This document shows positions 17,612-25,304 of a stretch of 64,000 bases of DNA, one piece after another (the first letter of the stretch is position 1; every line of letters begins with the position of its first letter). The position numbers and the translations under genes are program-made. The notes beneath the pieces were generated by a model. It ran no database searches, was not told where the DNA came from, and saw nothing but the letters and a program-made list of their open reading frames with translations. The stretch is from Herbiconiux aconitum (lineage in GTDB: Bacteria; Actinomycetota; Actinomycetes; Actinomycetales; Microbacteriaceae), in NCBI RefSeq assembly GCF_024979235.1, contig NZ_JANLCM010000001.1:2046001-2110000 (forward strand), in the 5' to 3' direction.

Positions 17612-18226
17612 ATGCACACGATCACCACGCCTCGGCGTTCGGCACTCGCCGTGCTGCTGGGGCTGTTCCTCGCTCTCGCCGCCGTATTCGGAGCGGCACC
17701 GGCCGCCCAAGCCCACGGCGGACCGTTCCAGCTCACCGTGTCGCCCGACGGCGCCGGCGGTCTGATCGTGTCGGCCACCTACGTGGAAGACGGGCATCCG
17801 GTCTCGGAGGTCATCGACCCGGTGGCCACCGCCGTCTCACCCTCGGGCGAGAGCGTCGGCCCGGTGGCACTCGTCTCGTCGGCGGAAGGGGAGGGCATCT
17901 GGGTCACGCCCGAGTCGTTCCTGCCCGACGGGCAGTGGGCGGTCACCGTCACGACCACGGCTCCGAGTTCGGCGTCGACCACGGTCGACATCACGGTGGC
18001 CGAGCTGGCGCCCCCGGTGGAGCCGGGCGAGACCATCGCGCCCGTCGAACAGGGCGGCGCATCCGGGGACTCGGCCGACGTCGCTGCGGGTGCCTCCGCC
18101 TCCACGTCCGCTGATTCCGTCTCGCCGCTGACCGTCGGTCTCTGGATCGGCGCGATCGTGGTGGTGCTCGCCGTCGCCGGCGCGCTCGTCTACATCAACC
18201 GCGCGCGCCTCTTCTCGCGGCGCTAG
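17612..18226 (+). CDS. Exported, C-terminally membrane-anchored protein of unknown function
   Basis: A 204-residue protein starting at ATG 17612 behind GAAAGG. It has a signal peptide ending at AAQAHGG; the mature N-terminus starts with a histidine, as in CopC/YtkA-like copper proteins. An Ig-like beta domain follows (FQLTVSPDGAGGLIVSATYVEDG, WAVTVTTTAPSSASTTVDITV), then an Ala/Ser-rich stalk, one transmembrane helix (VGLWIGAIVVVLAVAGALV) and a basic tail. It follows the megaprotein gene with a hairpin in between and may be co-regulated. A CopC-like metal role is only a possibility because no further metal-ligand pattern is seen. Confidence 0.75.
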   Translation: MHTITTPRRSALAVLLGLFLALAAVFGAAPAAQAHGGPFQLTVSPDGAGGLIVSATYVEDGHPVSEVIDPVATAVSPSGESVGPVALVSSAEGEGIWVTPESFLPDGQWAVTVTTTAPSSASTTVDITVAELAPPVEPGETIAPVEQGGASGDSADVAAGASASTSADSVSPLTVGLWIGAIVVVLAVAGALVYINRARLFSRR

Positions 18227-18259
18227 GCGTTCTCTCCCGACACGCCCAGCCCCCGAACC

Positions 18260-18293
18260 GTCTGCCCCGGCGCCCCAACCCGCCGGGGCAGAC
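18260..18293. terminator. Bidirectional hairpin between convergent genes
   Basis: A perfect 13-base stem (18260-18272 with 18281-18293, GTCTGCCCCGGCG and its complement) closes an eight-base loop. It lies between the stop of the exported-protein gene (plus) and the stop of the MarR gene (minus) and probably ends both transcripts. Confidence 0.7.
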
Positions 18294-18309
18294 GTCTGCC
18301 CGCATCGCT

Positions 18310-18789
18310 TCAGGGCAGCCGGCGCAGCGAGTTCTGCGGATCGAGCTTCTGGAGCAGCGTCGTCATGATGTCGTCGAGCTGACCGATCTGTTCGTCGTTC
18401 AGCAGATCGATGACGTGGGCGCGCACGTTCTCGACGTGGCCCGGGGCCGTCGCCACGACCTTCCTCCACCCGTCGTCGGTGAGGTGGGCATTGGTGGCGC
18501 GGCGGTCTTCGCGGCAGGGCAGGCGTTCCACGTAGCCGCGCGATTCGAGGCGGCTCACGACGTGCGACAGGCGTGGGAGGGTCGAATTCGTCGTGGCCGC
18601 TAGGTGCGTCATGCGCAGCACGTGTTCGGGTGCTTCCGAGAGTTTGGCGAGCACGAGGTACTCGAAGTGGGTGAGCTGGGCGTCGTGCTGCAGCTGCGAA
18701 TCGAGCACCGTCGGCAGCAGTTCGACCACGGATTCGAAGCGGATCCAGGCCTGGAGCTGATCGGGGGTCAGCCAGCGCGGGGTCTCCAT
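18310..18789 (-). CDS. MarR-family transcriptional regulator
   Basis: A 159-residue winged-helix protein of standard MarR length. Visible parts are LTHFEYLVLAKLSEAP (helix 2-3 region), the recognition helix region TTNSTLPRLSHVVSRLE, and the wing with RGYVERLPCREDRRATNAHLTDDG, the conserved DxR wing motif. MarR proteins repress stress or transport genes in response to small phenolic or oxidising ligands. It is the last gene on the minus strand after the peptide/oxygenase/ferredoxin-like operon, 71 bases behind it. Whether it controls that operon cannot be told from the sequence. Confidence 0.9.
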   Translation of the reverse strand: METPRWLTPDQLQAWIRFESVVELLPTVLDSQLQHDAQLTHFEYLVLAKLSEAPEHVLRMTHLAATTNSTLPRLSHVVSRLESRGYVERLPCREDRRATNAHLTDDGWRKVVATAPGHVENVRAHVIDLLNDEQIGQLDDIMTTLLQKLDPQNSLRRLP

Positions 18790-18860
18790 GTCTTGATCCT
18801 AAGTCTCTTGTCGCGACAACAAAGGGGGTCGCGCGCCGGCTTTCGTCGGCCTTCGCCGGC

Positions 18861-19808
18861 TCAGCGAGAGATCGAGGCGAGTCGCCACTGGCGAACCTGG
18901 CCCAGGCGGGTGGCCGCGCACGTCGAGAGCAGGGGTTCGGAGAGAGCCTCGGCCAGTTCGACGGTGATGGTGGTGTCGGTGTCGGTGCCGGTGCCGGTGC
19001 CGGTGCCGGTGCCGGTGCCGGTGTGTGTGTCGGTGTCGGTGTGTGCGTCGCGCAACACCACCGTCCAGGTGCCGCTGTCGTGCCAATGCTCCTCGAGCGG
19101 GGCGTAAGCGTCGATCCGGTCGTCGCCGAATTCGAGACGGGCGAAGTGCTGCGCCGCCTGCACCGGATGCGTGAGCGAGCTGCGGCCGCGGAAGAACTTC
19201 TCCTGCACGCGACCGTCGAGATACGACTCGGCGATGCCGGCCGCGTCGCCGTCGTCGACCCGTCCGTAGTAGAGGCCGTGCGGCAGCAGCACCATGGTGC
19301 CGGCGAAGCGGTCGCCGCCGAGATGGGAGCACTCCCAGGTCTCCTCGGGGAAGGCCTCGGCCAGTCGCGTCACGACCTGACGGCCGCGCACCGCGCAGCA
19401 CTGGTCGTGGCGGGCGTGGGCGCAGACGCAGAAGACGGGCCGATCGGATGCCACTCCGGTCGACCCGTCGAGCGGCACGTCGAGCAGGTGGGCGGGCGCC
19501 GCGACCTCGCCCCAGCGCACGCTCTCCTGACCGGGCCGGGAGTCGACGACGGCCCACTTCCACGCGTCCTGCGGCGGGCGACGGCCGGTGCGGCGGATGG
19601 CGAGCGGGCGCATCCCGGCCGCTTCGATGCGGGTCACCAGGGCGCGGCCGAGCTCCTCGTCGAACGGCGGGTCGAGGAAGGCGCGGTTGCCCCATGCCCC
19701 GGAGACCTCGACGAGGAACCACTGCAGCCCCCGCGACCCCGTGGCGGCGAGCGGGTCGTCGCGCTCCCGAGACCGGTCGCTGCAGGGGAGCCACCCCGTA
19801 TCGGTCAT
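18861..19808 (-). CDS. Sucrase/ferredoxin-like protein (thioredoxin-fold iron-sulfur)
   Basis: A 315-residue protein of the Suc_Fer-like family, which has a thioredoxin-like ferredoxin fold. The family signature is present: FCVCAHARHDQCCAVRGR (C127, C129, C137, C138) and WECSHLGGDRFAGTM (C160, H162), the probable [2Fe-2S] ligands, followed by the conserved LLPHGLYYGRV. Its ATG overlaps the TGA of the upstream oxygenase gene (19805-19808), so it is the third gene of a coupled operon. It may supply electrons to the oxygenase, or act as an independent redox protein. Near its C-terminus lies a strange Asp/His/Gly-Thr dipeptide run encoded by a hexanucleotide repeat. Confidence 0.88.
   Translation of the reverse strand: MTDTGWLPCSDRSRERDDPLAATGSRGLQWFLVEVSGAWGNRAFLDPPFDEELGRALVTRIEAAGMRPLAIRRTGRRPPQDAWKWAVVDSRPGQESVRWGEVAAPAHLLDVPLDGSTGVASDRPVFCVCAHARHDQCCAVRGRQVVTRLAEAFPEETWECSHLGGDRFAGTMVLLPHGLYYGRVDDGDAAGIAESYLDGRVQEKFFRGRSSLTHPVQAAQHFARLEFGDDRIDAYAPLEEHWHDSGTWTVVLRDAHTDTDTHTGTGTGTGTGTGTDTDTTITVELAEALSEPLLSTCAATRLGQVRQWRLASISR
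18973..19050. repeat. Hexanucleotide array GTGYYG inside the ferredoxin-like gene
   Basis: Thirteen six-base units run without a break from 18973 to 19050; six successive central units (18985-19020) are exactly GTGCCG and the outer ones are GTGTCG, GTGTGT or GCGTCG. On the coding strand they spell alternating Thr and Gly/Asp/His. Because the unit is two codons, copy-number change would lengthen or shorten the protein without shifting frame. Confidence 0.95.
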
Positions 19809-21133
19809 CCGACCGGAACCAGGATGCCCTCGCGGAGCAGGCGGCGCGTCACCACGATCGCGTCGTCGAGGTCGAGCCCGGGGAGGTCGGCGAGGACGAC
19901 CGAGCCGTCGCGCGCCGCGTCGGCACCGCCCGAACCGCCCGCATGCAACCGCCGCACGGCTGCCTCGGCCTCACGCGGAAGCGCGACGGTCTTCGACGGG
20001 GTGACGATGCGCACGCGATCGCCCGACGACTCGATCCGAGCCGCGAGCGAGCCCCGCCACCGCACCGTCGACGCGGCACCGAGCGCCGCGATGGCGTCGA
20101 CGGTCGCGAGCGGCGCAACGGGTTCGGCACGGGTGGCGTCCGCGAAGCGGGCCGAGAGCCGGCGCGAGAGGGTGGCTGCCGGATCGGTGGGGCCGAAGCC
20201 TTCGGGAGCCTCAGCGTTCGACTCGACCTCGTGCGCATCCGGAATCGCCGTCAACGCCCGCACGAGTTCGGCGACGGTCTCGTCGACCAGCGGGCGGAGC
20301 GCCTCGGGATCGGACAGGTCGATTCCGAGCGGCAGCGAGCTGCGCAGCTCCGCGACCTCGCCGAGCGTCGACACGAGCGCGCGCACGACGTCGGCGCGCG
20401 TGTACGCCGAGACCCCGACGGTGAGGTGCACCGAGGTTCCGCCGAGGGCCTCGGCCGAGTGCAGCCAGCCGCGGGGAAGGTAGAGGGCATCGCCCGGCCG
20501 CAACACGGCGTCGATGACCGGAGGGTTCTGCGCCTCGCGGGCGACCGCGTCGCGGTGGTCACCCCAAGGCTGATCGCGCAGAGGATCGGGATGCACGGGC
20601 GAATGGATGCGCCAGTGCTTCTCACCCGCGATCTGCAGCACGAACACGTCGTGCACGTCGTAATGCGGATCGAACCCGCGCGACGATGCGGGTGTGACGT
20701 AGGCGTTGACCTGCGCCGGATGCCCGAGGTCGTCGACCAGGCGGCGGGTGAAGTCGATCAGCGACGGCCACAGGCGGTGCAACCCCTGCAGCACGATCGT
20801 GGCGCCGGCGGCGAACTCGGCGAGCACCTTCTCGGAGCTCACCTGGTCGCCGACCTCGGCACCGAACCCGCCGGGTGCGGTGAACGCCGAGGTGGCGAGC
20901 ACCGATCCTTCTTGGGCCATGCGGATGAAGGGGGTGCGAACGCCGCGCTGCGAAATCAGCTCGTCGACCGCTCGCTCGGAGAACAGGTCTCCGAAACCTG
21001 TGGCAAGCGTGCCCGCAGGAGAGAGCAGCGGCTGCCGCCCCCAGAAGTCGCGCGCGAAATCTTCAGGCGCGAGCGAAATGCACCGGGAGAGCGCGGGTCG
21101 GGCGACCGACCCGCGCTCGATCTCGATCGTCAC
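19805..21133 (-). CDS. Cupin_4 / JmjC-like 2-oxoglutarate oxygenase (RoxA/YcfD type)
   Basis: A 442-residue oxygenase of the ribosomal-oxygenase (YcfD, MINA53, NO66) family, which beta-hydroxylates arginine or histidine side chains. The iron triad is visible: H157 and D159 in FDPHYDVHDVFVLQ, and H225 in PRGWLHSAEALG. The loop GEKHWRIHSP and the GDALYLPRGWLH turn are also diagnostic. The N-terminal FWGRQPLL motif and a C-terminal winged-helix-like part (about 330-442) complete the usual architecture. Its ATG overlaps the stop of the small repeat peptide gene, and its TGA overlaps the start of the ferredoxin-like gene. Classical members modify ribosomal proteins; the tight coupling here suggests that the peptide is the substrate. 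Confidence 0.88.
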   Translation of the reverse strand: MTIEIERGSVARPALSRCISLAPEDFARDFWGRQPLLSPAGTLATGFGDLFSERAVDELISQRGVRTPFIRMAQEGSVLATSAFTAPGGFGAEVGDQVSSEKVLAEFAAGATIVLQGLHRLWPSLIDFTRRLVDDLGHPAQVNAYVTPASSRGFDPHYDVHDVFVLQIAGEKHWRIHSPVHPDPLRDQPWGDHRDAVAREAQNPPVIDAVLRPGDALYLPRGWLHSAEALGGTSVHLTVGVSAYTRADVVRALVSTLGEVAELRSSLPLGIDLSDPEALRPLVDETVAELVRALTAIPDAHEVESNAEAPEGFGPTDPAATLSRRLSARFADATRAEPVAPLATVDAIAALGAASTVRWRGSLAARIESSGDRVRIVTPSKTVALPREAEAAVRRLHAGGSGGADAARDGSVVLADLPGLDLDDAIVVTRRLLREGILVPVG

Positions 21134-21387
21134 GCCGAGCCGTCGGCCCCGCCGTCGTGGCCACCGGGGTTGGCGCCGCCGTCTGCGGTTCCCTCGCCCT
21201 CGTCGGCCGAGCCGTCGGCTCCACCGTCGTGACCGTCGGCGTTCGCTCCACCGTCTGCGGTGCCCTCGCCGCCGGCCGCCGAGCCGTCGGCCCCGCCGTC
21301 GTGACCGCCGGGGTTGGCGCCGCCGTCGGCCGTGCCTTCACCACCCTCACCGGGCTCCGTCGTGATGTCGTCGTCGTTGATTGCCAT
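21130..21387 (-). CDS. Small three-repeat Asp/Gly/Ala peptide, possible oxygenase substrate
   Basis: An 85-residue peptide starting at ATG 21387 behind GGAGAG. A 16-residue leader-like part (MAINDDDITTEP then GEGG) is followed by three near-identical 24-residue units, EGTADGGANPGGHDGG plus ADGSA with three-residue linkers. The peptide has no Lys, Arg, Cys, aromatic residue, Leu, Val or Gln. The only basic residues are three histidines, one per unit, each in GHDGG. The stop overlaps the start of the Cupin_4 oxygenase gene (21130-21133), which implies stoichiometric co-translation. This layout (leader, repeated core, adjacent modifying enzyme) resembles a multi-core ribosomal peptide, but no known family was recognised. 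Longer in-frame starts exist but lack a good ribosome-binding site. Confidence 0.8.
   Translation of the reverse strand: MAINDDDITTEPGEGGEGTADGGANPGGHDGGADGSAAGGEGTADGGANADGHDGGADGSADEGEGTADGGANPGGHDGGADGSA
21133..21339 (-). repeat. Three 72-base direct repeats in the peptide gene
   Basis: The 21 conserved codons of each unit lie at 21339-21277, 21267-21205 and 21195-21133, with three-codon linkers giving an exact 72-base period. Unit 2 differs from units 1 and 3 at NAD versus NPG. The repeats are nearly identical at DNA level, which points to recent expansion or ongoing gene conversion. Confidence 0.9.
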
Positions 21388-21487
21388 CCCAGTCTCTCCA
21401 TTCGCCACCGGCGGTAGATGCCGTCGAACCGAGCTTATGCCGAACCCCCGACGGCCCGTACCCCCTGTTTCCACGTGTGACCCGAGC

Positions 21488-22444
21488 TCATGTTGTGGAG
21501 GAGTAGAGGGCGGCGAGTTGTTCGGCGATCGACGCGAGCTCCTCCCGCACCGAGGGCGGCGAGAGCACCTCGGCGAAGGCTCCCCAGCCGGCCAGCTGCC
21601 GGGCGATCATCGTGCCCGTCGGCGCGGCGATGCGCACACGACTGCGCCCGTCGGGCAGCTGCTCGAGCACCTCGCAGTGCCGTCCGAACTGCGAACGCAG
21701 ATACGACAGCAAAGGCGACTCCACCACAGCGATCGCCGTCACGGCAGCGCGTTCGCCCTCCACGGAGGCCACCACCCGCTCCCACGCCGCCCCGAGATCG
21801 AAGCCCTCGGGGCGCACGGCGGGGGCATCCGTCAGTTCGACGCCACGCATCCGGTCGACACGGAAGGTGCGCTCGCCTTCGCGGCCCTCGGCACCGCCGA
21901 TCAGATACCAGACCTCGTTCTTCTCCACGAGTCCCCACGGAGAGACGAGGTGCTCGGCCTCGGCGCGAGACCAGCCGGCGTAGCGGATGCGCACCACGAG
22001 CCGCTGCACCACCGCCGTCTGCAGCGTGTCGACGAATGCGGGCCGCCGGCGCTCCTGCCGGCCCCACGCCGCGGAGTCGACGACGACGGCGTCTGCCGCC
22101 GCCTCGGCGTCGGCGCGGAAGGTGTCGGGCAAGGCGCGCACGAGCTTGCGCAGCGCCGACTTCGCGGCGGGATCGATCGCGGCGGCCGGGCCGAGCAGGA
22201 GGAAGAGCGCCTGCGCCTCGGGCGAGCTCAACCCACTGAGGTCGGTGCGGGATCCACCGAGCAGCGACCAGCCGCCGCCGCGGCCCGGTTGCGGGTAGAC
22301 GGGGATGCCCGCCCCCGAGAGCGCCTCGAGGTCGCGCCGGGCGGTGGCCACCGAGATCTCGAGCTCTTCGGCGAGTTCGCCGGCGGTGACCCGCCCGCGG
22401 GCCTGCAGGAGGAGAACGGTGGCGACGAGACGATCTGCGCGCAT
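21488..22444 (-). CDS. HTH/WYL-domain transcriptional regulator
   Basis: A 318-residue DeoR-like/YafY regulator. The N-terminal winged helix (ADRLVATVLLLQARGRVTAGELAEELEISVATARRDL) is followed by a WYL domain (about 130-210), seen in RIRYAGWSRAEAEHLVSPWGLVEKNEVWYL and RTFRVDRMRGVELTD, and a WCX C-terminal extension. WYL domains sense ligands or nucleic acids and often control stress, DNA-damage or defence genes. The gene is divergent from the VOC protein gene at 22546 with about 100 bases between them, a frequent pairing in actinobacteria. It probably regulates that neighbour. Confidence 0.92.
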   Translation of the reverse strand: MRADRLVATVLLLQARGRVTAGELAEELEISVATARRDLEALSGAGIPVYPQPGRGGGWSLLGGSRTDLSGLSSPEAQALFLLLGPAAAIDPAAKSALRKLVRALPDTFRADAEAAADAVVVDSAAWGRQERRRPAFVDTLQTAVVQRLVVRIRYAGWSRAEAEHLVSPWGLVEKNEVWYLIGGAEGREGERTFRVDRMRGVELTDAPAVRPEGFDLGAAWERVVASVEGERAAVTAIAVVESPLLSYLRSQFGRHCEVLEQLPDGRSRVRIAAPTGTMIARQLAGWGAFAEVLSPPSVREELASIAEQLAALYSSTT

Positions 22445-22545
22445 CTTTCCATTCTCGTCGTAAAAGTAGTCAATTGATGAGCACTTTAGAGGCGCAAACT
22501 GGATTCATCACGAACGAAGACGCACCACGATCGAAGGAGAACCCC

Positions 22546-22944
22546 ATGTTGCGAGGCCTGTCCACCGTGAGCTTCTACGCCCCCGACCTCGACGCCGCCG
22601 AGAAGTGGTATTCCGAGATGCTCGGCATCCCCGCCTACTACCACGTGCCCGGTTACACCGAGTTCCGCATCGGCGACTACGAGCACGAGCTCGGCATCAT
22701 CGACGCCCAGTACGCCCCGGCCACCCGCACCGACGGTCTGGGCGGCGAGATCGTGTTCTGGCACGTCGACGACCTCGAGGCCTCCCTCGCCCGCCTGATC
22801 GAGCTCGGCGCAACGCTGCACGAGCCGCCTCGCGAGCACGGCCCCGGCTTCGTGACCGCGTCGGTCGTCGATCCCTTCGGCAACATCCTCGGCATCATGT
22901 ACAACCAGCACTACCTCGACACCCTGGCGGCCCGGTCCGCCTGA
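22546..22944 (+). CDS. VOC-family (glyoxalase/dioxygenase fold) protein
   Basis: A 132-residue vicinal-oxygen-chelate protein. The ATG at 22546 follows AAGGAG, and a 24-residue upstream extension starting at 22474 would begin within the promoter region. Typical beta-alpha-beta-beta-beta elements are visible: STVSFYAPDLDAAEKWYSEM, FRIGDYEHELGIID, EIVFWHVDDLEASLARLIELG and FVTASVVDPFGNILGIMYN with its conserved DPFGN turn and closing glutamate-position strand. Such proteins isomerise, cleave or bind small metabolites or antibiotics. Function here is unassigned; the divergent WYL gene is the likely regulator. Confidence 0.88.
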   Translation: MLRGLSTVSFYAPDLDAAEKWYSEMLGIPAYYHVPGYTEFRIGDYEHELGIIDAQYAPATRTDGLGGEIVFWHVDDLEASLARLIELGATLHEPPREHGPGFVTASVVDPFGNILGIMYNQHYLDTLAARSA

Positions 22945-22946
22945 CC

Positions 22947-23078
22947 TCAACAGCGATTTCGGGAGGACGTGGAGTCGGCCGCCGCCTTCCGCCGCCGCAC
23001 GAACAGGAGCAGCACGCCCGCGCCGAGAAGCCGAGCCCCGGTCGTGGTGCCGACGGTGATCAGGATGCGGGAGAAGTA
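22947..23078 (-). pseudogene. Remnant of an LPXTG-type wall-anchor C-terminus
   Basis: In the gap before the reductase gene, the minus strand is open for 44 codons and reads as a hydrophobic stretch (TTTGARLLGAGVLLLFV) followed at once by RRRKAAADS and a stop. This is the shape of the membrane anchor and positive tail of a sortase substrate. No signal peptide, ectodomain, ribosome-binding site or good start codon is present, so it looks like the tail of a deleted surface-protein gene. It could be chance. Confidence 0.3.
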
Positions 23079-23104
23079 TCAGGGCAGGTCGGTAGCGTGG
23101 AAGC

Positions 23105-24079
23105 ATGCGCGCACTCACCCACGCCACCTTCGGCGAAGCCACCGACGTTCTCGAGGTCACCGACCTCCCGCTCCCCGAGCCCGGCCCAGGCGAGGTGCGC
23201 GTGCGCACGGTGCTCTCGGCCATCCACAACCACGACCTGTGGACCATCCGCGGCACCTACGGATTCAAGCCGGAGCTGCCGGCGGCATCCGGAACCGAGG
23301 CGGTCGGCGTGGTCGACGCGCTCGGCCCGGATGTGACCGGGCTGCAGGTTGGCCAGCGCGTCGTCGCGGGCAGCTTCGGAGTGTGGAGCGAATACTTCGT
23401 AGCCAAAGCCGCCGGCCTCGTGCCGGTGCCCGACTCCATCTCCGACGAGACCGCGGCGCAGCTCGTCGCCATGCCCTTCAGCGCGCTCAGCCTGCTCGAC
23501 CACCTCGACGTCGCGCCGGGCGACTGGATCGTGCAGAACACCGCGAACGGTGCGGTCGGCCGCCTCGTCGCGCAATTCGCCGCCCGTCGCGGGGTGCGCG
23601 TTCTCGGCCTGGTGCGGCGCGACGCCGGGGTCGACGAGCTCGCGGCCATCGGCATCCACGACGTGGTCTCCACCGAGCACGAGGGCTGGCAGGATGCCGC
23701 GGCTGCGGTGCTCGGTGATGCGAGCCCTCTGATGGCGGTCGACTCGGTCGGCGGCAGCTCGGCCGGCGACCTGATCAGCCTGCTCGGAGAAGGCGGCACC
23801 CTCCTGTCGTTCGGCGCGATGGGTTCGGGCGATCTGCAGATCTCGTCGGGCGCTCTCATCTTCAAAGCCATCACGGTGAAGGGCTTCTGGGGCAGCCGTG
23901 TGAGCCGGGAGATGGATGCCGCCAAGCGCGGCGCGCTGTTCGCCGAACTGTTCGAGCGCATCGGCTCGGGCGAGGTCGAGCTGCCCGTCGAGGCGGTCTT
24001 TTCATTCGAAGACGCCCGCGCCGCTGCGGCGGCCAACGCCGCCCCCGGTCGCGTCGGAAAGATCCTCCTCCGCTTCTGA
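23105..24079 (+). CDS. Zinc-free MDR-family NADPH:quinone or enoyl reductase
   Basis: A 324-residue medium-chain dehydrogenase/reductase. The N-terminal GroES-like part (LPLPEPGPGEVRVRT, HNHDLWTIRGTYG, LPAASGTEAVGVV) lacks the zinc-ligand cysteines of true alcohol dehydrogenases, and the nucleotide-binding part has NTANGAVGRLVAQFAARRG. The ending NAAPGRVGKILLRF is typical of quinone oxidoreductases. It probably reduces quinones or enoyl thioesters with NADPH. It stands alone on the plus strand with a short spacer from the VOC gene; the substrate is unknown. Confidence 0.88.
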   Translation: MRALTHATFGEATDVLEVTDLPLPEPGPGEVRVRTVLSAIHNHDLWTIRGTYGFKPELPAASGTEAVGVVDALGPDVTGLQVGQRVVAGSFGVWSEYFVAKAAGLVPVPDSISDETAAQLVAMPFSALSLLDHLDVAPGDWIVQNTANGAVGRLVAQFAARRGVRVLGLVRRDAGVDELAAIGIHDVVSTEHEGWQDAAAAVLGDASPLMAVDSVGGSSAGDLISLLGEGGTLLSFGAMGSGDLQISSGALIFKAITVKGFWGSRVSREMDAAKRGALFAELFERIGSGEVELPVEAVFSFEDARAAAAANAAPGRVGKILLRF

Positions 24080-24224
24080 GGGGAGCGATGCGCCGGGGGA
24101 GTGACGGGAGTCTCCCCGTGCCCTAGCGTGGAGCGACGGCGTCAGGGGAGTGACGGGCGCTTGGGGGGATGGACCGATGACGAAAGACGGCGCGCCCTAA
24201 CAGAGTGGGAGACGCGGGTCGCGG

Positions 24225-25226
24225 GTGCGGCCGCGTGCTGCCCGCGACCTCGCCGCCGAGGCGCAGGAGCACGCGGCCATTCGAGCGACCTTCGTCAAGC
24301 ACGCGCTGACGCGGCTGCCCCTGATCGGTGTGCTGGTGATCACCATCAACTTGTTCGTGCAGGTGCGGGGAGACGTCGGGCTCGCCGTCGCGGTGGCTCA
24401 GAACCTCACCTTCGGCGGCCTGCTCGTGGTCGTGCTGCTCAACCTCGCCATCTACATCATGGTCGGCATCATGGTTGCTGCCATGCCCCTGGTGTTCGAC
24501 AGCGAGTACAACTTCTGGACCAGGGTCGTCGGCACCGCGGTGGTGGTGCTGCTCGGAGCCGTGATCTTCAGCACGGCGCCCTGGGTGCTGCTCGTCGGGC
24601 TGGTGGTGGTGTTCGTCGTCGTGGGAATCATCGTGCTCCAGGGGCGCCGTAAGCCGGCCGCGCCACTCACCCCGGAAACGGTGAAGACCGCTCTGCAGCA
24701 GGCCGCACCGCCGCTCGACTCCGCGCTACGCTCGCTCTGGGCGGAGGGTCGCGCGATGCTCCGGCTCGTTTCACCTGGCTCGGCGCCTCTGACTCCGGTC
24801 GAGCGGGCGATCGAACCCGAACCCGAGCCGAAGGCGTTCGCGGCAGTCGCTGAGGAGTGGAACGCGCGGTCGGCGGAGATCAGCGAGCCCCGCAAGAAGT
24901 CGATCACCCGGCTGGCCTTCGTCGGGATCATCGGCTTCATCGCGCTGTTCGGTGTGAACATCCTGACCCAGCCGATTCGCTTCGCGCCTCTCGAACTCGT
25001 CTCGATCAATGGTGGCGAGGCGCGGCCCGGTTTCGTGCTCCTGCAGGGCTCGGGCGGGGTGTTCGTGCCCGATCCGTTCGGCACGGCACAGTTCATCTTC
25101 GCCGCCGACATCACCTCGCGGGAATTGTGCGATGACACCCCGCAGTGGTGGTCGGTCTCGGTGATGGATGTGCTCGCGCCCGGAGAGATGAGCGGCCCCG
25201 ATTGCTCGAAGCTCGGGGCACGGTGA
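24225..25226 (+). CDS. Membrane protein of unknown function
   Basis: A 333-residue protein with four hydrophobic segments near the N-terminus (LIGVLVITINLFVQV, FGGLLVVVLLNLAIYIM, VVVLLGAVIFSTAPWVLLVG, VVVFVVVGIIVLQ), a soluble stretch of about 100 residues, a fifth segment (LAFVGIIGFIALFGVNIL) and an external C-terminal domain with two cysteines (RELCDDTPQWW, GPDCSK). The open frame begins at GTG 24225 with no strong ribosome-binding site. An ATG at 24177 in the same frame has a better one (GGGGGA), but meets a TAA after seven codons. The gene may therefore have been truncated by a point mutation, or may carry a tiny leader peptide. No family was recognised. Confidence 0.7.
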   Translation: MRPRAARDLAAEAQEHAAIRATFVKHALTRLPLIGVLVITINLFVQVRGDVGLAVAVAQNLTFGGLLVVVLLNLAIYIMVGIMVAAMPLVFDSEYNFWTRVVGTAVVVLLGAVIFSTAPWVLLVGLVVVFVVVGIIVLQGRRKPAAPLTPETVKTALQQAAPPLDSALRSLWAEGRAMLRLVSPGSAPLTPVERAIEPEPEPKAFAAVAEEWNARSAEISEPRKKSITRLAFVGIIGFIALFGVNILTQPIRFAPLELVSINGGEARPGFVLLQGSGGVFVPDPFGTAQFIFAADITSRELCDDTPQWWSVSVMDVLAPGEMSGPDCSKLGAR

Positions 25227-25304
25227 ACGCCGCGGCGCCGACGTTGCCGGCCTGGCCGCCAGCGTCGAGGCCGCTCTTGGCGGCGCGTGTGTCAGGGTGC
25301 TGGT

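Noticed and set aside
13394..17797. 1,467-codon minus-strand frame opposite the megaprotein
   Set aside because: Low-complexity Arg/Val/Gly translation, antisense to clear Ig-like and LamG-like domains; a GC-content artefact.
18973..19050. Hexanucleotide array as a CRISPR or origin repeat
   Set aside because: Units are six bases with no spacers and lie inside an intact coding frame.
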